A DNA stretch of 64,000 nucleotides, taken from NCBI RefSeq assembly GCF_013426895.1, contig NZ_AP023177.1, forward strand, positions 248,001 to 312,000, in the 5' to 3' direction. This document shows, in pieces, positions 35,810 to 44,586 of the stretch (the stretch's first letter is position 1; every line of letters begins with the position of its first letter). The notes under the pieces are model-generated. The model did no database searches and was not told the origin of the DNA. It saw nothing but the letters and a program-made list of their open reading frames with translations. The translations under genes and the position numbers were made by a program. This DNA comes from Paraburkholderia largidicola (lineage in GTDB: Bacteria > Pseudomonadota > Gammaproteobacteria > Burkholderiales > Burkholderiaceae).

Positions 35810-36519
35810 ATGATCGATTTCTATTTTCACCCTACGCCCAACCCTCCAAAGGTTGCCCTGATGCTTGAAGAAACTGGCCTTGAGCATGAACTGCGGCCCG
35901 TTAACACCAAGAAGGGCGAACAGCATCTCGACGCTTTCCTGAAAGTCAACCCGAACGGCAATGTTCCAGCAATCGTCGACAGGGCCAGGCCAGCCGGTAG
36001 GGAAACGAGGATGTTGGATTCCAGTGCCATTCTGCTTTATCTGGCTGAGGAGACTGGACAATATCTCGACGCCGCAACTGATTGTCCCGAACTGCTCTCC
36101 TGGCTCTTTTTAGTCAGTTCAGGTGTCGGACCTTCCTCGGGTCAGTCGGTACATTTGCAGCACGCGGCACCGAAGAAGCTGCCGTATGCGATCGGCCGGT
36201 TCCGCCGTGAAGCAGAGCGGCACAATCGCGTACTCGACGAGCAGCTCGCAGGCCGCGAGTGTCTCGTCGGAGAAAGCTATACGATCGCCGACATGTCCGC
36301 ATGGGGTTGGATAGCACGCGCCGCTTTCGTCCGACCCGGCATTGATGATCCGTTGGCGCCATTCGCCAATCTCGGCGCTGGTTCACTGAAATCGACGCCC
36401 GCTTGGCTGCGGTTGGGACCGGACAGACGTTCAAGCAGGAGATGGATGAGGCGGCGCGGCACGCCCTCTTCCCGTCCAACCGCCCGGTCACAGGACGCAC
36501 GGGATTGCAGAGAGTTTAA
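35810..36519 (+). pseudogene. Glutathione S-transferase, frameshifted near the C terminus
   Basis: Begins MIDFYFHPTPNPPKVALMLEETGLEHELRPVNTKKGEQH, a GST N-terminal thioredoxin domain matching the intact paralogue at 45491-46195. Similarity continues to FANLG near 36380. Another frame then continues with WFTEIDARLAAVGTGQTFKQ and AARHALFPSNRPV to a stop at 36517, parallel to the paralogue's C terminus. One indel near 36380-36390 is thus implied. The shifted product would end in about 50 unrelated residues and stop at 36532. Confidence 0.75.
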
Positions 36520-36577
36520 TACCTTGCGATAGACGTTCTGAAGCGCCAGAGCTCGAGTCAAACGAGGAACATGAGGA

Positions 36578-37384
36578 ATGGAAATCAGGAACAGGCGGGT
36601 GTTGATTACGGGTGGCTCCAGTGGGATCGGTCTGGCGCTCGCTCACATTCTGGGCTTGAAAGGCGCGCGCGTGGCGATCGGCGGTCGCCGAACTGACAAA
36701 CTCGATGATGCCATTGCGAGCTTGCGGGTGTCAGGCATTACAGCGAAAGCCATCGTGGCGGACGTTGCAACGGAATCAGGCCGTACCGCGACGATCGAAG
36801 AAGTGCTCAAAACGCTCGGCGGCGTTGACGTACTGGTCAACAATGCTGGCGGGGTAAGGGCCGGCAGGCTCGAGAACACTACTGAGTCTGAAATCCAGGC
36901 GATGATCGAAGTCGATCTTGTTGCTCCCATTTTTCTTACGAGGGCGCTCCTGCCAAGCCTGCGTGAAAGCGGCGAAAGCGCCGTCGTGAACGTCGCCTCG
37001 GGAATCGCGTTGATCGGCATGCCGTTCTATACGACCTACGCGGCAGTCAAGGCAGGACTCGCGCATTTTGGTGAGGCGTTGCGACGCGAACTTTCAGGAG
37101 AGGGAATCCACGTCCTGACGGTGTACCCCGGGGCGACGGAGACACCTATGATGCGGAGTTCGCGAGCCGGGGCTGAACTGGGCTTCGTACGTGAGCCGGC
37201 AATAGCCGTTGCCGATGCGATCTGCTCGGGGCTTGAACAAAACGCCTTCGAGGTCATCCGGGGCGGTGAGGCGCGCACGCAGATGATCGCCCTGAACCGC
37301 AACGATCCTGCCGCACTCGACCGACGCTTTGCCGGCATGAAAGCCGCGCTTGAAGAAGCGGTTCGGGATCACTCTGCTCTTTGA
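36578..37384 (+). CDS. SDR family oxidoreductase (DltE-like)
   Basis: 268 residues. TGGSSGIGLALAHILG cofactor loop, VLVNNAGGVRAG, and the catalytic YAAVK (near residue 154). Same length and arrangement as the SDR at 43780-44586, including LENTTESEIQAMIEVDLVAPI and VIRGGEARTQMIALNR, so the two are recent paralogues. It lies 16 bases before the second ECF sigma gene's GTG start, so sigma expression may depend on the promoter of this unit. Substrate unknown. Confidence 0.87.
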   Translation: MEIRNRRVLITGGSSGIGLALAHILGLKGARVAIGGRRTDKLDDAIASLRVSGITAKAIVADVATESGRTATIEEVLKTLGGVDVLVNNAGGVRAGRLENTTESEIQAMIEVDLVAPIFLTRALLPSLRESGESAVVNVASGIALIGMPFYTTYAAVKAGLAHFGEALRRELSGEGIHVLTVYPGATETPMMRSSRAGAELGFVREPAIAVADAICSGLEQNAFEVIRGGEARTQMIALNRNDPAALDRRFAGMKAALEEAVRDHSAL

Positions 37385-37400
37385 GCCAAGGGACAAAACT

Positions 37401-37946
37401 GTGTATTCCGCAGAGCAGCGTCTGAAGACATTGTTTGTCGCGGGCCTCGCGGGCAATGCATCCGAATATCGCTCGTTCCTGTCCGAACTGACGCGTCACC
37501 TGCGAGGCTATCTTCGCAAGCGGATTCCACAACTCCACGACGACGTCGAGGATCTCGTTCAGGACATCCTGCTTGCCGTGCACAATGCGCGTCATACATA
37601 CCGCCCGGATGAACCTCTCACCGCGTGGGTCCACGCGATCGCGCGTTATAAGCTGATGGATTTCTTCAGGACCCGTGCGCGACGCGAGTCGTTGCACGAA
37701 CCGCTTGATGAGCACGACGACATTTTCGCCGAATCCGACGACGAGCCGGCGGATGCCCGTCGCGATGTCGGGAAACTCCTTGGTCACCTACCGGACAAAC
37801 AGAGGCTCTCGATCCTGCACGTCAAGTTGCAGGGACTTTCGGTTGCAGAGGCCGCCCAGTTGACAGGGCTATCGGAGTCGGCCGTCAAGGTCAGTATTCA
37901 CAGGGGACTCAAGGCTCTGGCCGCACACGTCCGGAGAATCGCATGA
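37401..37946 (+). CDS. ECF RNA polymerase sigma factor, second copy
   Basis: 181 residues from a GTG at 37401 with an AAGGGA site; the open frame extends to 37350 inside the SDR gene. Region 2 ([56 protein letters not shown]) and region 4 ([39 protein letters not shown]) closely match the copy at 18507, so both probably read the same promoters. It overlaps the following NrsF gene by four bases. No TGTAACC-type promoter lies upstream; it probably rides on SDR transcription. Confidence 0.87.
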   Translation: MYSAEQRLKTLFVAGLAGNASEYRSFLSELTRHLRGYLRKRIPQLHDDVEDLVQDILLAVHNARHTYRPDEPLTAWVHAIARYKLMDFFRTRARRESLHEPLDEHDDIFAESDDEPADARRDVGKLLGHLPDKQRLSILHVKLQGLSVAEAAQLTGLSESAVKVSIHRGLKALAAHVRRIA

Positions 37947-38584
37947 GAACAGATGATCTTGTCGGATTGCTCTCGACCGGCATAACACCTTTGCGAAGAG
38001 GCACCGCAGCCCGTCGCTTCGGCATCTCACTGCCTATCGCCACGCTTGGCGCAACGGCATTAATGGCTATGGTGTTTGGCGTTCGCCCCGATCTGGCCGC
38101 CGTCGCCAAGACCCCGATCTTCTGGGAGAAGCTCGCGTTCCCACTATGCCTCGCAATCGGTGCCCTGATTGCGACCGTTCGGCTGGCGCGCCCCGGCGCC
38201 AAGGTTGGAGCCGGATGGCCCTTCATGACGACTCCGGTGCTAGTCGTCTGGATCGCTGCAGTCGTGACTGTCGTCACCGCGGCGCCGGAAGACCGGCTGC
38301 CTGCGCTACTCGGGCACTCGTGGCGGTCATGTCCGTTCAATATTCTTCTGCTCGCCGTTCCAGGCTTCATCGCCGTATTCTGGGCCGTCAAAGGTCTGGC
38401 ACCCACGAGCCCACGGCTTGCGGGCGCTGCCTGCGGGCTGCTCGCGAGTTCGATCGCCACAGTCGCGTACTGCTTTCATTGTCCTGAGATGAGTCCGGCG
38501 TTCTGGAGCGTTTGGTATGTGGCTGGCATGTTGCTCCCAGCCGCGTTCGGGGCGGTGCTTGGTCCCAAACTCCTTCGCTGGTGA
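37943..38584 (+). CDS. nrsF: NrsF-like anti-sigma factor (DUF1109), second copy
   Basis: 213 residues, about six membrane helices, N terminus MRTDDLVGLLSTGITPLRRG. It retains the cysteines in SWRSCPFN and YCFHCPEM, like the copy at 17869. Translationally coupled (ATGA) to the ECF gene it should inhibit. It is followed directly by the second bufferin gene. Confidence 0.86.
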   Translation: MRTDDLVGLLSTGITPLRRGTAARRFGISLPIATLGATALMAMVFGVRPDLAAVAKTPIFWEKLAFPLCLAIGALIATVRLARPGAKVGAGWPFMTTPVLVVWIAAVVTVVTAAPEDRLPALLGHSWRSCPFNILLLAVPGFIAVFWAVKGLAPTSPRLAGAACGLLASSIATVAYCFHCPEMSPAFWSVWYVAGMLLPAAFGAVLGPKLLRW

Positions 38585-38664
38585 ACAACGCTCTGACAAT
38601 CCGGGCGGCAGTCCTCTGATCAGATGGCTGATGTCGACCACCACAGAAAAAAACAAAACACCAC

Positions 38665-38694
38665 TGTAACCAGACGTCTGTGACCCACGAATTA
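38665..38694 (+). promoter_or_regulatory. ECF (SigF-type) promoter of the second bufferin operon
   Basis: TGTAACC at 38665-38671, 16-base spacer, CGAATTA at 38688-38694; the bufferin start at 38741 is about 46 bases downstream. Confidence 0.75.
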
Positions 38695-38700
38695 GATGAC

Positions 38701-38717
38701 GTATCCATCACGGATAC
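38701..38717 (+). repeat. Leader inverted repeat GTATCC-atcac-GGATAC
   Basis: Perfect six-base arms in the bufferin leader; the first locus has a one-mismatch copy at 14493-14509 with the same loop. Confidence 0.45.
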
Positions 38718-38740
38718 CTTCTAATCTCTGGAGAAATGCG

Positions 38741-39052
38741 ATGTCCACAAAAGCCACTGTTAGTTCCACCCTGCTCGCTGGCGTCGTTGCGAGCCTGCTC
38801 GCATCAGTCGCCCATGCAGCACCGCTCACAAAAGCGGAAGAAGGCGCAGCCATTGCGGCCCACAAGGAAAAGTGCTACGGCGTCGCACTGAAGGGGCAGA
38901 ACGATTGCGCCGCCGGTCCCGGCACGACGTGCCAGGGAACGTCGGCAATGGACTTCCAGGGTAACTCGTGGAAGTTCGTTCAAGGCGGCACCTGTACGAG
39001 CATCGAAGTGCCGGGCGGTGGCCATGGCTCGCTCACGCCAATAAAGTCCTGA
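38741..39052 (+). CDS. bufA: Bufferin precursor (DUF2282), second copy
   Basis: 103 residues from the ATG at 38741 (GGAGAAA site). Same signal peptide and mature part as the copy at 14538: from AHKEKCYG to the end only one conservative change (I for L near the C terminus) is seen. The differences cluster just after the signal cleavage site. Four cysteines in family positions. Precursor of an exported cysteine-modified copper-binding peptide; the intact bufB and bufC genes follow at once. Confidence 0.87.
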   Translation: MSTKATVSSTLLAGVVASLLASVAHAAPLTKAEEGAAIAAHKEKCYGVALKGQNDCAAGPGTTCQGTSAMDFQGNSWKFVQGGTCTSIEVPGGGHGSLTPIKS

Positions 39053-39084
39053 ACCTGCCAACGGCTCGATGAACGGGAGCGGCC

Positions 39085-40008
39085 ATGAACGATACCTCAG
39101 GAACAATGGCGGTTTGCGACCCTGACTGTTCTAGTGGCGTGACGCGTCGCGCTCAAGCGCCTGTCGGAACGAGTTTCAAGCATGAACACCTGAGCGCGAT
39201 TCTCGCGGACGGCCTGGAGGATGGCTTCTTCGAAGTTCACGCCGAGAACTATATGGGCGCCGGTGGCCCACCCCACCGGGCGCTTACGGCAATTCGCGAA
39301 GCCTACCCGCTCTCCCTTCACGGCGTGTGCATGTCGATCGGCGGACCAGGAGCACTGGACCTCTCGCATCTCGCGCGCTTTCGCGATCTGGTGACGCGCT
39401 ATGAACCCATGCTGGTGTCCGAACACCTCGCGTGGTCATCACACGGCGGCACATTCTTCAACGACCTCCTGCCGTTGCCGTACACGCAAGCAACGCTCGA
39501 GCACGTATGCGAACACATCGATCAGGTCCAGGACGCGATCAAACGCCCCCTCCTTCTTGAGAATCCGTCGACCTATGTCGCGTTCGCATCCTCGACATTG
39601 AGCGAAACCGAATTCATCCGCGCAGTCGTTCAGCGTACCGGCTGCGGCCTGTTGCTGGACCTCAACAACGTCTTTGTTTCGGCGACCAATCACGGCTTTT
39701 CCGCCGAGGCGTATCTCGCCGGACTACCGCTTGAACAGGTGGGCGAATTGCACCTGGCCGGACATAGCGAGCAGCGCGACGACGAAAACGAACTGCTGCT
39801 CATCGATAGCCACGACTGCGCCATCTCCGATCCCGTCTGGCGTCTCTATCGGGATCTCGTTACGCGAATCGGCCCACGGCCTACGCTGATCGAATGGGAC
39901 AGCAAGCTTCCCGCATGGCCGGTGCTGCGGGCTCAGGCTCTATCCGCGCGGCACATCATGGCGGAACAAGACGTGTCACTCGTCGAGGAGGTCAGCCATG
40001 CAGGCTGA
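39085..40008 (+). CDS. bufB: MNIO-family (DUF692) bufferin maturation enzyme
   Basis: 307 residues, TIM-barrel multinuclear non-haem iron oxidase family. Probable metal ligands lie in FFEVHAENYMG, LHGVCMSIGG, SEHLAWSSHGG, LLLDLNNVFVSATNHG, LHLAGHSE and LIDSHDCAIS, all intact. Family members use iron and oxygen to convert cysteines of the precursor to oxazolone/thiooxazole-type groups. Here it should modify the bufferin encoded 32 bases upstream and perhaps also the orphan precursor at 14538. Its stop overlaps the bufC start by 11 bases. Confidence 0.88.
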   Translation: MNDTSGTMAVCDPDCSSGVTRRAQAPVGTSFKHEHLSAILADGLEDGFFEVHAENYMGAGGPPHRALTAIREAYPLSLHGVCMSIGGPGALDLSHLARFRDLVTRYEPMLVSEHLAWSSHGGTFFNDLLPLPYTQATLEHVCEHIDQVQDAIKRPLLLENPSTYVAFASSTLSETEFIRAVVQRTGCGLLLDLNNVFVSATNHGFSAEAYLAGLPLEQVGELHLAGHSEQRDDENELLLIDSHDCAISDPVWRLYRDLVTRIGPRPTLIEWDSKLPAWPVLRAQALSARHIMAEQDVSLVEEVSHAG

Positions 40009-40777
40009 ACATCCTTCGGGCGGCCACGCCGCCGCGTTTGCACCGGGTTTGACGGACCCATCGATCACCGCGCCTGAGGACGTCACCGCCGGGCCGGGCA
40101 AGGGTGTGGTCAAGCGCTACAACGTTTATCGCAACAACGTCACGGTCAGCCTCATCGAGGCGCTGGCCGCCGTCTATCCTGCTATCCAGCGCATCACCGG
40201 AGCCGACTTCTTCAGGGCGATGGCCCGTTTCCATCTCCGCGCGACGCCTCCCACTTCGCCGCTGCTGTTCGAGTACGGACGGGACTTTCCCGCGTTCGTC
40301 GAATCCTACGAATATGCGCGCGAGATGCCCTGGCTTGCGGATATCGCGCGCATCGAGCGGGCGTGGCTGGATGCCTATCACGCAGCCGACCTGCCTGTGC
40401 TCGCCGCCGAGGCGCTAGCCGGGATCGAACCGGCGTCTCTTGCTGACGTCCGTTTCACGCCACACCCGGCCGTGCGAGTGGTGCGCTCACGCTATCCCGC
40501 CGTGGCCATCTTCGCGACCAACCGGAACGACGGTCCCATTACGCCGCTGCGCTCAAGCGAAGCGGAGGACGCACTCGTGACGCGACCCGAAGATGAGGTG
40601 CTGGTATCGCGCCTGCCGGCTGGCGGCGCGGCCTTCCTGACCCATCTTCTCGAAGGGGCATCACTGGGCGAAGCGGTCGCGGCGGCGTTTCAGGAGGCGC
40701 CCTCCTTCGACATCCAGGGCAATCTGGCAGGGATGCTTTCAGCCGGCGTATTTACCGGCATTCGGCACGGAGATTGA
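39998..40777 (+). CDS. bufC: DUF2063 protein, bufferin maturation partner
   Basis: 259 residues of the DUF2063 (HvfC/BufC) family. An N-terminal helical domain carries KGVVKRYNVYRNNVTVSLIEALAAVYPAIQRITG, then FRAMARFHLRATPPTSPLLFEYGRDFPAFVE, and a C-terminal domain with EDEVLVSRLPAGGAAFL. DUF2063 proteins partner DUF692 enzymes, probably as the precursor-recruiting subunit. Overlaps bufB. The C-terminal part is the piece preserved as a remnant at 15189. Confidence 0.85.
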   Translation: MQAEHPSGGHAAAFAPGLTDPSITAPEDVTAGPGKGVVKRYNVYRNNVTVSLIEALAAVYPAIQRITGADFFRAMARFHLRATPPTSPLLFEYGRDFPAFVESYEYAREMPWLADIARIERAWLDAYHAADLPVLAAEALAGIEPASLADVRFTPHPAVRVVRSRYPAVAIFATNRNDGPITPLRSSEAEDALVTRPEDEVLVSRLPAGGAAFLTHLLEGASLGEAVAAAFQEAPSFDIQGNLAGMLSAGVFTGIRHGD

Positions 40778-40868
40778 CCAGGATGTCGGACCGTTTGCCC
40801 GGCAGCCGCTGCCCGTATCGCATCGCGTATCCGCTTTCAAAACGTTGCGGCATTCTTCGTTGGGCCAC

Positions 40869-41510
40869 ATGAGAACTTCAGATCTTATACTAAGGCTTAC
40901 TAATACTCTTACACCGATTGAGTCGAATTTTGCTTCGAAGCGGCTCAATCGCGCGCTTAGCGTCGGCATGGCCAGCAGCGCGGCTTTGCTGGTAGTACTT
41001 TATGGCATCCGCAGCGACATGCCGGAATTGATACTGACGACGATGTTCTGGGTACGACTTGCGTTTCCGGTAACGACACTCATCGCTGCGATGAACCTCG
41101 CCGGACGGCTTGGACGGCCCGGTGCACCCGTCAGGCTGGCATGGTTAGCGGTCACACTGCCATTCATTATCATGTTGCTCGCTGCCACGTTCGTCGTATT
41201 CGCGACTCCGCCAGGTTATCGCCTGCAACTGATGTTAGGTACGACATGGCGTGTCACCACGGCGAATATTGTTCTGCTCTCTCTTCCATCGCTTGTCGCA
41301 GTGATGCACGCCTTGAAAGGACTGGCTCCCATCCACCCGATGTTGTCAGGTACAGGCGCCGGACTGCTCGCTGGCGCGCAAGGACTGCTCGTATATTCGC
41401 TTTACTGTTCAGAGATGTCCGTACCGTTCTGGGGTGTCTGGTACGTACTGGGCATCAGCATCACTGCCGGTATCGGTGCCCTGATTGGTCCGCTCTATTT
41501 GAGGTGGTAG
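40869..41510 (+). CDS. Orphan NrsF-like anti-sigma factor (DUF1109) lacking sensor cysteines
   Basis: 213 residues from the ATG at 40869 (an ATG at 40845 adds eight). Same size and six-helix layout as the NrsF copies at 17869 and 37943 and the same opening (MRTSDLILRLTNTLTPIE). No sigma gene precedes it. The WR-C position is threonine (TWRVTTAN) and the YCFHCPEM motif has become YSLYCSEM, so two of the three conserved cysteines are gone. It may be a non-responsive inhibitor, or sense something else. Located after bufC, probably in the same transcript. Confidence 0.82.
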   Translation: MRTSDLILRLTNTLTPIESNFASKRLNRALSVGMASSAALLVVLYGIRSDMPELILTTMFWVRLAFPVTTLIAAMNLAGRLGRPGAPVRLAWLAVTLPFIIMLLAATFVVFATPPGYRLQLMLGTTWRVTTANIVLLSLPSLVAVMHALKGLAPIHPMLSGTGAGLLAGAQGLLVYSLYCSEMSVPFWGVWYVLGISITAGIGALIGPLYLRW

Positions 41511-41630
41511 TCCGGAAAGAGCACCAGGAGAAATCACGTCGCGGGAAAGCAGGTTTCCTGATCAACGCAGGTTGTCTGTGTTGATCGGACGCTGAGTCAA
41601 CAGTCGCAACCTACATGCGAAGGAAAAGCC

Positions 41631-43223
41631 GTGAAAACCATTGGCAGTCTCAGGATAGGCGTTCGCCTTGGAATTGGATTTGGCGTGACGCTCGTTTTGC
41701 TATGTCTTGTAGGCGCTCTAGGCCTCGCCCAGACTTCCCGCATTTATGCTGGTACCCAAGATCTTGCAACCAATCTGCTTCCCAGTGTCCAGCGACTGGG
41801 CAATATACGGGCGCTGGCTGATGAAACGCGCCAGGCTTCCTTAAGTTATCTGATTGCAACCAGCTCTTCGGAACGTCAGTTTCAGCGGTCGAAACACGAC
41901 GCAGCGCTAAATGAGTTATCGCGGGTGTGGCCACAGTACGAGGCGGTGGTCGGCTCGGCTGAAGAACTGCAATTGTCGAACCAGATCAAGGCAGCATGGA
42001 ACACCTATCTCTCGCTGGACAAACGGCTGAACGAGCTTGCCGACAGCGGAGATGAGCATTTCGGTGACGCCCGGTCTTTCGCCGGGGGCGAGTCTTTGCG
42101 CGCGTTCACCAAAGTCACTGACCTCATTGCGCAGGACATCGCCCTGAATAGCCAGGGAGCGGAGGACTCCGGTACCGAGGCAGCGACCGCCTTCCACAGC
42201 GCGTTGCTTTTTACGTGCGTGCTGATCGGAATAGCCGTCGCATTGAGCCTGGTTGTTGCGTTCATCATCACTCGCTCCATCACAGCTCCGATCCGTACAT
42301 CCGTGAAAATTGCCCAAACGGTCGCACAAGGCGACCTCACCTCGAAAATCGAAGTGCGCGGCAAGGACGAAACGAGCCAACTACTGCGCGCGCTCAAACA
42401 CATGAACGAGAGACTCGCGGACCTGGTTGGAGAAGTACGATCCGGCAGCGATACGATTGCCACGGGCGCTGCGCAGATCGCGGCGGGCAATGCCGATCTG
42501 AGCCGGCGCACGGAAGAACAGGCTGCATCGATTGAGCAAACCGCCGCGAGCATGGAGGAGCTGACTTCCACCGTCAGGCAAAACACGGAAAGTGCCCGGC
42601 AAGGCAGCACGCTTGCGGCAAACGCGTCCGATATTGCGCAGCGTGGCGGCAATGTTGTGGGACGCGTGATCGAGACCATGCATGCAATATCGGACAGTTC
42701 GGCTAAGGTGAGCGATATTATCGCCGTGATCGAAGGTATCGCTTTCCAAACCAATATTCTCGCGCTCAACGCAGCAGTCGAGGCGGCACGTGCGGGCGGT
42801 CAGGGGCGCGGGTTTGCCGTTGTCGCGGCAGAAGTACGGACCCTTGCGCAACGAAGTGCCAGCGCCGCGAAAGAGATCAAGGAACTCATCACACATTCGG
42901 TTGACCGCGTAAAAGCCGGTTCAGATCTGGTGAACGAAGCAGGCACGACCATGGGCGAGGTAGTCCATGCGGTCAAGCGCGTCGCCGGCCTGATGGAAGA
43001 GATTACGACAGCCTCACTCGAACAGCATACGGGTATCGAACAGGTCAACACCGCCGTTGCCCAGATGGACCAGGTGACGCAGCAAAACGCCGCATTGGTT
43101 GAAGAAGCCTCAGCCGCGGCGCAATCGATGTCGGCCCAATCCGGCACGCTGCGCGAAGTCGTGTCAATTTTCAAGCTGGCAGCTGATCCTTTGAAGAGCG
43201 CCCCCTCCGATGCCCCGATCTGA
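41631..43223 (+). CDS. Methyl-accepting chemotaxis protein
   Basis: 530 residues: membrane helix about 12-34, a periplasmic four-helix-bundle sensor (4HB_MCP type, about 35-190), a second helix about 191-212, HAMP about 213-265, and the methyl-accepting domain with tip motif VIEGIAFQTNILALNAAVEAARAGGQGRGFAVVAAEVRTLAQRSASAAKEIKELI-like. No C-terminal CheB/CheR tethering pentapeptide. It starts 120 bases after the orphan NrsF gene, raising the possibility that taxis is linked to the metal response. No ECF-type promoter seen in the gap. Confidence 0.9.
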   Translation: MKTIGSLRIGVRLGIGFGVTLVLLCLVGALGLAQTSRIYAGTQDLATNLLPSVQRLGNIRALADETRQASLSYLIATSSSERQFQRSKHDAALNELSRVWPQYEAVVGSAEELQLSNQIKAAWNTYLSLDKRLNELADSGDEHFGDARSFAGGESLRAFTKVTDLIAQDIALNSQGAEDSGTEAATAFHSALLFTCVLIGIAVALSLVVAFIITRSITAPIRTSVKIAQTVAQGDLTSKIEVRGKDETSQLLRALKHMNERLADLVGEVRSGSDTIATGAAQIAAGNADLSRRTEEQAASIEQTAASMEELTSTVRQNTESARQGSTLAANASDIAQRGGNVVGRVIETMHAISDSSAKVSDIIAVIEGIAFQTNILALNAAVEAARAGGQGRGFAVVAAEVRTLAQRSASAAKEIKELITHSVDRVKAGSDLVNEAGTTMGEVVHAVKRVAGLMEEITTASLEQHTGIEQVNTAVAQMDQVTQQNAALVEEASAAAQSMSAQSGTLREVVSIFKLAADPLKSAPSDAPI

Positions 43224-43779
43224 AGCTGCTGCAGTACAAACATTCAAACCAGGCAAGAAGCGAGAGGCAGCGGAAACGCCATCTGCTGACCGCTTCGCTC
43301 TATCGCAAACACCTCCCCACCCGCTTCGCCGCGTGGCGCGAACCTACCAATGTAACCCAAATTCCGTCGACTGTTTTGTGAGCACTGTCCTTTACGCATC
43401 AACATCGACGAAGTTCCGTTAGTTCACAAAGCCCCCTGCGGGTTACACGTATAAGCTTCTTTAAGCACGGGATTTGACGCATCGAGCGCATTATTGATGC
43501 AAAAAAATCTCGCGGCGCATTTCCCTGCGGTTGCTGGCGGCCAACGATGGTACTGTCCATACCCTCTACGCACGCTGGAGGACGGGACACGCATAGCCGC
43601 GGCATTCCGCGTCGCAGGCTGCGGCTAACCAGCGTTTGACCGAGTTGTTCGAACATCAACGCACAGCGCGGAACGGCAGACGGACCGGTGCGTTTCGTGC
43701 CGACTGCCGACAGCGGCGAACATGTACGTCCCAGGCAATGTGGGCCTCTGTGCTTCGCTGCGCTGGTCGCCACTGCTGG
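43224..43779. other. Non-coding stretch
   Basis: About 555 bases between convergent genes. It contains two TGTAACC strings (near 43352 on plus and 43438 on minus) without a -10 at correct distance. No supported gene. Confidence 0.45.
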
Positions 43780-44586
43780 TTAGAGCGCAGAATGATCCCT
43801 TACAGCCTCTTCGAGGGCGGGCTTGAGTGCGAGAAAACGCTCATCGACCGCTGCAGGATTATCGCGATTGAGTGCAATCATCTGGGCTCGTACCTCGCCG
43901 CCCCGGATTACTTCGAACGCATCCGCCTCTATGCCCTCCACGATAGCGGCGGCCACTGCGGACGCTGGCTCCCGGGTAAAACCGAGTTCTGGCCCGGCCC
44001 GGTTGGATTTCATCATCGGCGTGTCGGTGGCGCCTGGATAGGCAGTCAGCACATGGACGCCTTCGCCCCGGAGCTCGCGCCGCAGCGCCTCGCCGAAACG
44101 GGCGAGGCCGGCCTTGGTCGCAGCATAGGTCGCATAGAACGGAGCGCCGATCAGCGCGATGCCAGAGGCGATGTTCACGACCATTGCGTCACCGCCCGCA
44201 CGCAACGCCGGCAGGGCCGCACGTGTCAGCAGAACGGGCGCAACAAGATCGACGTCGATCATGGCCAGCAATTCGGCTTCAGGCGTGTTTTCAAGGCGTC
44301 CGGCCCTCACGCCGCCAGCATTGTTCACGAGCACGTCGAGCCCGCCCAGCGTGTCCAAGGCTTGGCTCAACGTTGCCGCACGGCCCTCGGGGGTCGCTAC
44401 ATCGGCCGTTACCGCCCAGATGGATGGAGCCGTTCCCTGAAGCTCCCGGACCGCGCTCGCCAGTGCGTCTGGCCGTCGCCCGGTGACAACGACTTTCGCG
44501 CCCTTCGCAAGCAGTGCATGTGCAAGTGCAAGCCCGATGCCGCTTGAGCCGCCCGTGATTAGAATACGTTTGCCTTCGACCCTCAT
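43780..44586 (-). CDS. SDR family oxidoreductase (DltE-like), paralogue
   Basis: 268 residues. TGGSSGIGLALAHALLAKG, VLVNNAGGVRAGRLENTPEAELLAMIDVDLVAPV, catalytic YAATK near 154. Close paralogue of the SDR at 36578. Its ATG overlaps the upstream gene's stop by four bases, so it is the last gene of the five-gene operon that begins at 47843. Substrate unknown. Confidence 0.87.
   Translation of the reverse strand: MRVEGKRILITGGSSGIGLALAHALLAKGAKVVVTGRRPDALASAVRELQGTAPSIWAVTADVATPEGRAATLSQALDTLGGLDVLVNNAGGVRAGRLENTPEAELLAMIDVDLVAPVLLTRAALPALRAGGDAMVVNIASGIALIGAPFYATYAATKAGLARFGEALRRELRGEGVHVLTAYPGATDTPMMKSNRAGPELGFTREPASAVAAAIVEGIEADAFEVIRGGEVRAQMIALNRDNPAAVDERFLALKPALEEAVRDHSAL

Noticed and set aside
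43352..43445. Two further TGTAACC strings
   Set aside because: At the required 16-base spacing there is no CGAA element; the minus one has GAACTA only at a shorter spacing and no gene downstream.
43399..43773. 124-residue minus-strand frame
   Set aside because: No motif, no ribosome site, basic low-complexity composition typical of chance frames in GC-rich DNA.
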